Origin: Sweltsa coloradensis
Taxonomy: Eukaryota > Arthropoda > Insecta > Plecoptera > Chloroperlidae
Assembly: GCA_024449915.1 (NCBI GenBank)
Contig: JAMZAV010000811.1
Coordinates: forward strand, 434,001-498,000
Direction: 5' to 3'
Length of the DNA stretch: 64,000 bases
Made by a program: the position numbers and the translations under genes. The notes under the pieces were generated by a model. That model did not search any database. It saw only the letters and a list, made by a program, of their open reading frames with translations, and had not been told where the DNA came from. Within the stretch, counting starts at the first letter, position 1. Every line of letters begins with the position of its first letter. Below, piece by piece: positions 37,101 through 49,878 of this stretch.

Positions 37101-40100
37101 CAGGCCAAAGAGGTGAAACTAAACAAGATGATCGTTGAGGAGAACAAGAGAACGCTAAACAAACTGAAGATGGAAACGGTAAAGGAGAGGCCACGTCAGT
37201 CTGTGAAAGAAGAGGAAGAGATTAAGGTAAGGAGAGACTGCTTCTGGGAGATTTCGTAGGGATCAAAAAACGATATCGCCACAGAAATCGAAAGAATCCA
37301 GTTTTGAAAAAAGTGTAACTTCAAATAGCAAGTCTGAGCAAGAATCTGGAGACAATACAGTCAAAGGTGAAGGCCGAGAAATAGTTAACAACCCGACGCA
37401 GAAGAAAGCTTTTTCAACGGAAATGTTAGCGAGGAAACAGAAGGCTGAACAAAGAAGTAAGAATAAGTGCAGGATAACTTTGGATAGTGTAAGAGAATTT
37501 AATGATGGACATACAAACAAGAATGCTGAAATCACAACGAGAAAACATCAAACTCAGACGAAGAGACATGGTTCAGAAATAAATGGTCATGCCCAAAATA
37601 TTCCACAAGAAGAAAAGGACCATAAAAATAATAACGCGAAGGGTATTTTACCCATTAAGAGTTTTCATGAACCAAAATTGGATATTAGAAAATCAAAATC
37701 GCCGAAAGATGCCAAAGAAACTAGAGATGATGCAGATCAATGTGGAGAACAGCAAGCTCCAAAACAGTACTCTAAGCGAGATACGCAAACTGGACAAGAA
37801 TTCTCGAAAGAGGAAAACCAGAGAAGTAAACTTGAAGATAGTACTTCTTCCAAAAACATCACTGAATATGGTCCCAGTACAACGGATGGAATGATTCGAG
37901 AGAAGAAAGTAGCAGACTCTGCAAACATAAGTTCAGTGCCAGTGAAGAGGAAAACGTTGTACGATTGTTCTTCATATGGTCAACACGATTATGTTAATGA
38001 AGAGAATAAGAACTCTCATGGCATAAATAGACATGCAACAAAAAGTGAGATCAAGATTTTTACCCATTGACTAGACGCAATGAATATGTGTTTTATGAGA
38101 AGTCTCATTTGGACGAAAATGTAACAAGGCAAAACAAGAACGTTGTAAAAGGAAAGCTCGTTAATAAACCATGTACATCTGAGGAAGAATTCGAAGTGAA
38201 CGGCTGCCTAAACAGAGAAATCATGTCGAGAACACGCAAGGGGCATGTTAACAAAATACACAAAGACAGTCGACGGCAAGCTGGCGACACATCTAGCAAG
38301 GAAAGTATGGCTGAAAGCCTTGAGCCAAGAAACGACGGGGTGAAAGAACGCAGAAATTACATCTCAAACAGGCGCAAGAATACGGACGGGTGTGGCAATG
38401 GTAAACTGGCTGAAGCACCCGATGGCATGCATGCAAGAAACATACCCCAAGAAGCGTTACGACAAACATATCGAAAGGTTCAAGGGAAAATAAATGTGTT
38501 GGAGATGGTGCTGAAAGAGCAGGAAACAGGTAAGCGAGAACACAAAGTTTTAAGTAGTGACTTGGCATTGATAGAACCGATTAAACGCCCGGCTACAAGA
38601 AAAGTGCTCCGCCTTGAAGAAGATGCTCAGCCAACCGGTATTAAGGTAGACTTAAAAGACAAGCCAACTAATAAACATAATACGGCTACATTAGATCGTG
38701 TGTTGGAGCTTAATCCAGAAAACGATTTGGTGTCAAAGAAAGGTAGCTATATTATTCCAAGAAGTAAAAGGATGGGTCTAGTGGTGTCAAAAAAACGACT
38801 GGGGTATAATGGCAGGAGTACTTATAAAGATACTCATTCAAAAAACAAAGAAAGGATTAATAAATGCCAGGATAAAGGTTGTATTACCAAGGCCTTAGAT
38901 CAATCATCCAGTAGGGACCCTTCAGCTTCATGTAGGCATGATGTGCTGAAAATAGAGAATCGCAGACGACAAAAACCAAACGAAGAAATGACACGGAACA
39001 AAGATGAAAGAAGGTCCATGAAAAGCACTAAAATGGAGACAAAATCTAAGCTTACTGCGTTACTCAGTAAAGTAAATAAGAAAACAGCAGCATTTTCTAT
39101 GTTGAGCAAGATGATTGAGCAAGATATGTATTGTAGTGATAGTTCAGAGGACATTTTAGTTCCAGATATACGGTTGGTCAATGAAAGAGAAGTCAATGAT
39201 AAAAATAAAGTCATGAAGAAGATTGAGAAGCCCAAAGAACCTATGTCCGAAGTTACAGCTGTAAAACATGCACGTGGCAGACGATCTAGACATTTGGAGA
39301 CGGACACGGAGGTGGTTCAAGAAAGAGAAACTTCCAATCAGATAAAGTATAAAGGTCAGAAATATATCGCTTCTTCTGAGGAAGATGAGTCTGACAAAGA
39401 TATTCCTGATTCCAACCACACACGGGGCTTGGACATTAACCGGTTAGAGTATCAAGAGAAACCTGTAGTCAGAGAGAGTCGTATTTATGGTGGTCATTAC
39501 TCAGAGAAAAGTGTGCATCATGTTGGATTACGTTCAAAAGGACTCGATCACCACAAGCGCGGCCGACCGCACAAGGATGAGACTCATGACGTTGCTAAGT
39601 TTCGTTCGCAGTTGTTTCGTTCAAAAGAATCGAAGGAAGAGAGCGTAGTCAGATATCGACAAGGCCATGAGGAAGGAAGGATGTCCTACGAAAATGGCAA
39701 AGATTTGATTAAGATCAATCCAGTCAAGGAGAATCAATGCCTAAATGAGAAAAAAGATATTATTAATAATTGTGGAATTTCGCATCAATATAATGATAAA
39801 AAAGAAAAGGGTTTTGCAGTACAAAACGAAATCGATGAATTGGAAGAAGATTCTACGCGACTTTTAAAAGAAAGTCGTGAACGTTTAAATGAAATATGCT
39901 CGTTTCCTAAAAATATCCGTTCAAGGCAAATGATAGAACACATGGCAAAAGTTCTGTCCGAGTACTTGGCAAACAAACAGAAACGTGGTCAGTCGACGGA
40001 AGTTAATGATGAAATGAAGAAAGAGCAGCAGGAAGATGAAGAGTTAAGAGCAGCTGTTGAAAAAATGCAGCGTCAAATCCAAGAAAACGAACAAAATAGT

Positions 40101-43100
40101 GGGTGGCAAGGTTTTGATAGCAAATTTGAGAGAAGAAAACTAAGGAAGAAAAATCACAAAACCAGTCGTAAACACGTGGAACAGTGTTCAGAAGATAAAG
40201 AATCTTTTTGTTCCATGTACGATGAGCTATTTGAACTTATCGATGAATCTGGGAATAATTCTGATGTGAACATAGATGGAGAAATTAATTCAAAATGTGA
40301 AAGAGGTGATGGAATTTTTCATCCTGTTGTTTCAAGATATCCACCTCAAAAGCCCAAGACTGAATCTAGAAATGATCTTATTTCAGGGCCAGCAGAAAAC
40401 GACGAAAACATAATCACCCTTAGTCACAAACGATCCAAAACACTCAAGCCCACAAGTAATGAACCAATTGTGTCGAAGTTTTGCAAAGTCAACAAAAAGG
40501 ACGAACAAACTTTGAAACTGTTGAAGGATCGTGAACGTAATAATAGAGTTGACGCTATCAAAAGAGACGACGAATGTTCTGTGGCAAAGAAAGTTAAATT
40601 CTCCTCAATATACCAAATTAAAGATGATCTATCAAATGAGTCTTTAAAGGAACCTATGAAACAAACTAGTGGTTCAACTATTGTAGCAAACACAAACAGG
40701 GAGAACTTCGATTCTGCATTTGGTAATGTTTTAGACAAAGATACACTGGCTCAGAATAACATAACTGTTCAATATAATACTGGCAATGACACTCAAACAC
40801 CGTTCCGTATGAAGAAGGAAGACTACATTCCTCAGCAGAAGCTATCCGGATGCCTCGAGAAATGTGATTTTTGTATTAATCGAGATATGTCTGGGAGGTC
40901 TCAGTGCGTAACTGTAGAAGATGAAGATCTTTTAAAGCAACCAAGTGAATGTAAGGCAACAACAGCATTGCTAAAGAGCCAGGTTAACAAAGCAGATATA
41001 CCGAAGCTAGAAGAAAAGAAACATTGTGAATCGAAAGGATGCATTAATGTGAATGCTGAGGATCAACAAAAAGGGGTTCAACTTGACGAAGTTCCAAGGG
41101 AAGAGGATATTGTAATAGATTGTCGAGGAGAAGTTTCGCGTCCTAATTGTGTGTCAGTGAACACGATTGCATGCCTCGATACGCCTGATGGGGCAATTCA
41201 AGAGATATTCAGGAAAATGGACGATGTCATTGTTAACAGGTTTCTTACTCTGGCGTCGGGCAGTGGAATCACGATAGTTGTTACTCCGCAGCTGGTGGTA
41301 AACGAAAATTCCCAGGACAGCAAGGAATGTTATGACGAAAGTAAGTGTGAAGCAAGTGGAAAGAAGGAGTTGGAAGAACATGAGCAAAATACGAGTAAGG
41401 ATACAGCAAAGTGTAGTAAAGAATCCATGAAAGTTGTTGAAGGTTCTGATAAAAACAATGAGGTTGTTAACAACAAGGTAAATGTCAATGAGAAGAAAGA
41501 TATGTCTTCACCAGAGCTTGGCATGAGTCATCAACGGGGAGTTATTACACCTAAAAAAATAAGGTCAGGCATAAATGATAAAGTGTGTAATGGTAAAATT
41601 GAAACTGAAACAACTAAACAACAAGTTATACGTAACCCACCTGTCTCGAAAAAGTCTGGAACACGTCACTACAGGAGTAACTTGTATTTCATTAACCAGA
41701 CGTTTTGTAAAAGTTCGGACGCGATAAGGAGAGATAAGAAGTTGAGAGCACGTCTTCGTCGTGCGAAGATAGTCACCAAGAACGGATCGACAGTCGGCAA
41801 AGTGACCAAACGACGCAAGAGTAAATCCGAAGAGATTGCACCGAAGCAGGTAGATGAATCGCAACAGGTAGTCGTTGATGCAACGAGTCCCGAAGGCAGT
41901 GCACCTGCTAAGTCGTGCGCAGTAACCAACAACTCATCCAAGCTTGAGGAGATTCCCTTTATCGATATACCAGACACTGGAAAAACTCGCCAAGAGGAAA
42001 TCAACTACGACCGGTGCTTTGAACAAGTTCTTCGATGTCTACCAAGTGAAATTATTATGGATATCAAGAGTTTAAACAAGATGCTGGGTAAAGACTCGTC
42101 AACAAAGCTCATGAAACAAAAGGAACGTCCGGTTGATAATTTTCTTGAGAATGTACGTAGCAACTTGGATGTAGAAGAACTGAAATTACTTGAAGAAGCA
42201 TCGAAAACAACAACTAATGTACTGGCAGAGAGAAGGTGTTACGATCCAGATGACATAGACATCATATTCCGGAAAGAAGATTGCGCCACTATGAGTTCAA
42301 CATCGAGTATGGTACCAAATATCAAAACAATCGAAGAGATCATAGCTGAAGCTGATAGCGGAGATAACTTGGTGAGCATATGCGATTGTTTCGGTGTTGA
42401 CACCATACACGATCTAATAGACCATCTGAAAAGCAACGGCAGTAATGACGGTGATTTGGAACTTGGGGAGAGTAAGAAGAAAAGCGAGAAGAAATCAAGG
42501 CGAAAAGAGAAGCAGGGGAATGTTAAAATCGATAAGAAAAAAGTTAAGAAGGAAACACGACTTGAAGGAAGCGGGATCAAATTGAGAAAATATAAACCTT
42601 ATCATAGCAGTACTGAGGAAATTGATGTGAAGGATAGTACACAGCTACCTCAAACAAGCAGTTTGGAGTCCAACGATATTTTGCAGTACGGCAAGCGTCC
42701 CAAGACCAAACATATCAATGAATGGATGCGAGATGGAGAGTTGGCAAATAGAGGTGAGTAATTTTGCAAGATTGTTGCTTTTAAATACTTTGATTGTACT
42801 CTAGTTGGTGCACTGTATGACCAACTGCAATATGTGTTCATTGGAAATATCATTGAGAAGCTATGAGCTCACGATTGACATTATGTAGTCAGAAAGAACA
42901 TGATTTGACAAAGAAATTTTGGAAATCAATCTCATAACAATTGCAAGATTCGAGTGATTGCGTTAAATTGTTAAACGGATTATTATGATTATTTTGTAAA
43001 AATTTACTATCATCTCTCGCTCTACATTATTATGCTAATTTTAGTTCTTAGGGATAAAAACATTATATCGTCATTGCTAAAAAGATCGTTTTATTTAAAG

Positions 43101-46100
43101 TATTACGAGTGTTGCATAAGCTTGGACACACCAAGTTTTGAGGTAGAATTCAGAGGTGCATTCTAGAACTTTTTAAAACTCTATCGATTGTCCAATGGGG
43201 TTGTGGTTTGTATCAATGTGTCAAGCTAGAATGTGACGGATGTGTCTTTATCAGAGAACATTTCACCATTATTGAAAATGATTTTCATTAGTTGACTTTA
43301 AATAGACCACTGAAAGGGTTTCTGGAGTTTTTTCAAAGACTGTCAAGAAAACATTTTTTTTTTTTTTTAATGTTGAATGTTCTCTGATCGCATCATGTAA
43401 GTGATGCACCACAATCATAAAACTGACTTTAAATCGACTCGATATTTTTCAGACAATGATCGTGAAGAAGCTACTGGTGTCATTCCATACAAAAATAAAA
43501 CGAAGAGACAGAAAGAAGAAAAATGTGAGTTTCCCCCAAATGAAACAAACAGTAATACGTGTATTTCATTGTCCAAATTTATCCACAATTACGCACTGAA
43601 GTCCGGAATAATTCTTACGGACACATCCACGACGACTATCGCGAATCAGGGCACTTCGGAGGACCCCAATATCGACGACATCTTGAATGTAAAGATTGAA
43701 CTAAATGGCGAGGGTAGCAACAAGAACACTCACATCGTGATTAAAGTACCCGAGGCTCAAGACTTCATGCTGGGGAGTAAGATGTTCAAGGGCGCACCGG
43801 ACATCACCCACGCGACGTCACCGCTGCACTCTACCGCGCAGATCGTGCACTTCGGAAGACATCGATCGAGACACATGATAGTTAACGCGAGGGACAGGAA
43901 CAACAGGAGTTCGAGAGGGTTCAAGACTCAGCGGGCAGTAGATGTTTGGGCGCACCGGACATCACCGGCGAGCACCGCTGCATCTACTTCGCGGATCGGC
44001 ACTAAGACTCGGAAAGAGACTGTGATAATGACAACACCGAAGTGCCGTACTGGACAGAGGAAGCATACGGAGGCGTTTCGTAGAAGGCGCTGAGAAACTC
44101 CAACGCGCCACGAGGTTGGGATCGGAATGCCAACGTGACAATTGTCAACTATGGACTGCGTCTACTGTCATGGGATACGGAAGAACTTAGAGAGTACGAT
44201 AATAGCGAGATGTAAATTTAATAAAAACTTAACAAACTTAGCATTCAACATCGTTTAAAATTATTGTTTCATTAATATACTTTAAACTATGACTACTACC
44301 ATGATCGTATCATTAACATTTTATATACGTTAAATTTACATATAATTAACTACTATGAGTCACTAATTGTGAATAAACTGTTTAAACACATTTATGCACG
44401 AACTTAATTTGATTAGAATAAAATTTGTTGAATTCATGAATTATAATCCTAATAAACACCAAACGGTAAGAAACAGTGTAGTCATGTGAAACTGCTATCT
44501 CCCAGATATATTATTCACACCTTATAGATTGAGCTAATTCCTTGCAGTAATAATTTTACCAAGTTCCCAGCCCAAGAATCTCAATTAACAGGTTATGAGT
44601 ATATATTCATCAAATTTTATTGAAAATGTTCAAATTAACATGCGTTAAAGAGATCATATTCGTAAGTGGACTTGTGACTAGCGTGGGTATTCTTTTTACT
44701 TTAAGGTTGACCAAGGCCTATTGAAACTAAAGAAATTTTTGTTGCTTCAAAATTATGTAAACCTTAAATTAAAATAAGGGCCTAGGCTTAACCCTATGTT
44801 CCTGGACACCTGGCCCGATCGTTGGTAGTTTTTCTCTCATTTGGCCAGGCTGGATAACACCTAATTGAGCAGCCACCATCCCTCCCTGACCCTGATTATT
44901 TACACTAACTTGAGCAGACACGAACCCTCCCATGTCTGGAAAGTTCATAGTAATGCTTTGACTGAATCAACACGGACCTGACTGCGGGCATCGTTGTTGC
45001 ATTGAAGTCGATAGAAGCTCAAAACATGACAACAATCTGACCTTTCCATTCTGGGTCAGAATAAACCAATTCGGCAAAGACTATAATAACAATATTTACG
45101 CTAGTGAAACATCCGGGGGTACAGTACGACTTGCACTTCCGTTCAATCTGGAAACTGCCAGTGTGAACCTCGAAGTATCTCTCATGCAAGTCCAGTCAGA
45201 ATCAAGGATGCTTTGCTTGACGCTTGCCACCTATCGTTATAGTGGGCACGGTCGCCATTGGGGTATTAGGGTTGGTGCTCTAGTTGGAAAACGTTTTGAT
45301 GGACCTCGCCATTGCTGGCGTATATTCGGCTGTGAAAGTATTACGCCCTTCCGAGAAAATCACTCCGAAGACCTATGCAGGCGTCGTCGCGGGTATTGCA
45401 GCAGGAACCATTGTTTCCTTTGTACCTTTTTTCAGCAACTCTATCAAGAAGTCGATCAATATAAAAATATCAATATAAAAAAATATCGATCTTTGGTTGG
45501 TTATCGCTCACTCGTCGATTGTGTCGGGGCCTACATGGTTGGCTTGGTCGCTTTGATTTACTGTCCCCCACAGAAAATCAGTTATTTAACTGAGTGGGTA
45601 GACTCTAAATACAATTTTTTTAAACGCATGTGTGAATCCTTTGGTGACTCTCTCGCAAACAGAAATGCAATTACCGTGGTATCCACTGCTAAAATTGAAG
45701 TGGCGAGGAAGTTAAGATGAAGTCAGTTTACGTACCACCAATACCCTGGTTTCCCACAGTATCGAATAGCACGGCCGGGATGGCATGAACCTGACACTTC
45801 CCATATCGTCAGGCCTGGGGTGGGGAGGGGATAAGATACTGTCAGACAACCTCAAAGTACTGTTGACCTGGCTCAACTTTCAGTTGGAACTCGATCTTGC
45901 ATCGGAGAAAGACATTTATTTGTTGCCGATAATGTAAAGGAAACGAAGTAGTGAAGAACCCCCCTCCCCCCCACAAATAAAGACATAACTCAATAAATTC
46001 GTACAGAGTCTACCCACTCAGTCACAGAACTGATTTTCAGTGGGGGACATTAAATTCAAAGCCGACCAAGCCAAACCTGTATGCGGCGACCCACCGACTA

Positions 46101-47757
46101 GCAAACAGTGACCAACCAGATACGGGCATATTTAAGTATAAGTTACGCTTCAGACCAGCTCCCTTAGAATAGTATGTGCCACCGGGGATGGCTTGTTGAA
46201 TATTCATTGTTATCAAACACATAAACTTATTTTCAAAAGTAAAACCCCATAATGACATGCGTCAAAGTACAATGTTGGATTAGGAGTCGCAAACGCTTGA
46301 TCTTCACGTGGTTTTTATGGAGCGAGAGATAATGTTGTACCCTTGATGAGATTATCTGAGCCAATCACCTTGTCCAATGTCCACGGGAGAGTTATTTCAC
46401 CTCACCGTACCTCGAAGTGGAGAAGAGTGGGGGTAATCGAGGGGAAATATTTCTCCTCGCTTGGACTAATCTCTACCTGTTCTCTAGTTTAGCATCAGTT
46501 TGTTTCAAAGATATTTAACATCTATAGTAGGCTAGATCCCCAGTCATTGGTCCACTGGCGTAACAATAAGAAGCCATCTTGAATAGGTCAGTTTGTATGT
46601 TAAAGTAGGTTGTAGCGATTTGTAGCCCAAATATTTTTCAAGATGGCTGTCAGGTTGACAGGTGAGCATATTAGCCATTAACACCAAATGATTACTAATT
46701 CCTTTATGCAATAACTTCTTATTGTTTCTGTTTGTGTATTCCCATGCTGCACATCAAAACAATCCAGAAAAATACTTAATCGCATTTAAAACAGAATGTG
46801 AAGCATAATAAATTGAAGCGGCAAATCGCCATTTTTGATAGGTCAATTTGGTACGCTTAATTGCGCCTGTACGGACGTATTGGAGACTGGGATCAAGCCT
46901 ACCATAGATGTTAAAAATCATCAGTTTGTTTCTTCTCTTGCAGAGACCTTGGAGTGAACCTCATCCCCGCGCTACACAAGGATGCATTCAAGTACCTCAC
47001 CCACCTGACAGCACTGTGAGTGTCAACTAACGCCATCACTTTATGTACTTAACTTTACGTATATTAGTTCATAAAAAACTTATTTACAAAGGAGGACAGT
47101 AAATATAACCAAGTACATAAATATATAAACCTATAACATTGTTGGTCTTGTGGTTAGCGTATCTGCTTCCAATGCAGAAGGTCCAGGGTTCGATTCCCAC
47201 CAAAGTCAGGAGAAGAACTTCTGATTTGGACTTCAGTCCATCAGTTCTTGTCTTTGGAGTTTGTAAACGGTGACTTTGGAGCCGTCATAGCAACGAGGCA
47301 CATAATAAATTTAAAGATGTTCTGAATCGGCCTTGTTGATTCTGGCGTTGATCTGCGGGTGTTCGCACTGTCCATACCACTGATTGCTATATTTCCTATT
47401 AAAAATATCGATCTTTGGTTGGTTATCGTTCACTAGTCGATTGCATCAGAGCCTACGGGGTTGGCTTGGTCGCTTTGATTTACTGTCCCCCACTGAAAAT
47501 CAGTTGTATAACTGAGTGGGTAGACTCTAAATACAATTTATATTTTATTATTTTTTATTAAATAAACCTAACGCATTCCAAAAAGTGTGCAAGGAGGTAT
47601 GGATAATGCATATTTTTTGATAGTACAAAATGAAGATTAAAATTACAAAAGAATGATTGTCGAAGTGACGAACTATAACGTCATGAAATCATTTAAATTT
47701 AAAAATCAAAGTGAAGTATGAAAAATGTGCTAAAAGGAAACGCCCCCGGGTGGACTC

Positions 47758-47797
<40 letters not shown>

Positions 47798-48410
47798 ATT
47801 GCGCCACGGAGGCTGATGTTAGTGACGGGGTATCGTTGTACTTAGTACTAGTTAAACTCTGACCTTATCTCACAGTGAGATGCAGATTATGAAGATGCTT
47901 TTGTTGCCATTAATGCTCTAATCTATTCGAGATGATGAGTGGTGATGGATCCAATTATGATTAAAACAACTCAAAGCGTTAACGCAAAGACAATCCTCTA
48001 AATACAGACCTCCAACCAACCCACATCCTCGTAGAGCCATTCTAATTCTTATCTTATTCTAAAGCGTGATCAGCTACATGACAAGCATTGATGTCTTTGC
48101 AAATCATTTACTCCCCTATCATCTTGAATTGCCTGAGCTGCTAAACCCAGTCTAATGTGTCGTTCATGCTCCTTTAATCTTGTTGATATTTTTCTCCCAA
48201 TCTCTCCAATGTAGACATCTCCACATTCACATGTTATCTTGTAAATTCCGCAACTATCAAATTTATATGAATCCTTAACGGGTCGAATGAAAGAGCTTAT
48301 TTTCCTGTCTGTACAGAATCTTGTCTTGATGTTTTTTTAAACTCAGTAACCTACTTATTCTGTCGGTGGTCTTGTGAACAAAAATAAAAAGTTCGCCCCC
48401 GGGTGGACTC

Positions 48411-48450
<40 letters not shown>

Positions 48451-49402
48451 ATTGCGCCACGGAGGCTTGTAGCATAATGATGTATCATTGTACTTAATAC
48501 AAGTTGAACTCTGACCTTAGATCGTACAGTAAGATGAAGAGTGGCATTGATGTATTTAGTATTTTCTGCGAACAAGCACCAACGATCATCAGATAAACAA
48601 TCATAAAAATAAACGCAAAAAACTCCCGAGCAATTTTATCTCAAGGTGGTCGCTTTGAACTTTGAAGACACGTTCCACCGTTCGTTCGTTACACTTACCA
48701 AGCTAAGCTAATTTAATTACAAACAAATACAAAATATTTTAACACGCATTAAAAATTATTTTGTCAGGTACGTCTGTGTAAAAAGAAAATATTTAACATT
48801 TTAATTGAAATTAAGTTTGAAGTTAGTAAAATGCTTCGCCCCCGGGTGGACTCGAACCACCGCGCTAACCATTGTGCACGGAGGCTGGTGACAATGTCGA
48901 GGGTCGTTGTACTCAGTTTTAGTGATAACTCTGACCCTGATGCACATTGAGTCAGACTATGAAGATGCTTTTGTTGCATTAATGCTCTAATTCGAGACGA
49001 TGAGTGGTGATTAATTACAATGATGATACAAAATAAACATTCACTCCGCGGGATTCAAACCACACGTCCTCGTAAGCCAGACGCGTTCGAGCCAGTGTTT
49101 TTAATCGTATGTACCACCGCGGAGGGACATTGTCGTTATTACGATGTACTGCGAACGAGCTCCAAAGACATCCAGATAAACAAATAAATAACCAAACGCA
49201 AACAAAGTAAAATAACGAGTATGAATTCCTCACGGCAGTTTCGTTTCGCTTATAACGTCATCTCAATACTACAAAAAATACTTAACACTGTAATAGCGTG
49301 AAAATTATATTATACGTAAACAGGTATAAGTGTAAATATAGCAATTCAACATTTAATTAAAATGAAGTAGAAGTAGTAAAATATTTCGCCCCCGGTGGAC
49401 TC

Positions 49403-49440
<38 letters not shown>

Positions 49441-49838
49441 ACCATTGCGCCACGGAGGCTGGTGTCAGGAGTCATGTATTATTGTATTTAATACTAGTTA
49501 AACTCTGAGCCTAAATCGCTAAGATGAAGAGTGGCATTGATGTATTTAGTATTTTCTGCGAACAAGCACCAACGATCATCAGATAAACAATCATACAAAT
49601 AAACGCAAAAAACTCCCGAGCAATTTTATCTCAAGGTGGTCTCTTGTGGAACTTACATCACATCGTTCGTGTCGTTACACTTACTAAGCTAAGCTAATTT
49701 AACTACAAACAAATACAAAACAACTGCAATACGCATAAAATAGTATTTGCCACACAGGTACTTCTGGTAAAAAGAATATTTACATTTCAATTGACATTAA
49801 GTTGAAGTTAGTAAAATATTTCGCCCCCGGGTGGATTC

Positions 49839-49878
<40 letters not shown>

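Noticed and set aside
38044..38074. A 30-nt GT-AG intron to explain the frame change
   Set aside because: Too short for splicing and, being a multiple of three, it would not move to the downstream frame.
45163..45720. A 185-codon gene
   Set aside because: The frame runs through a SINE-A insertion; only the flanking parts might be relic coding sequence.
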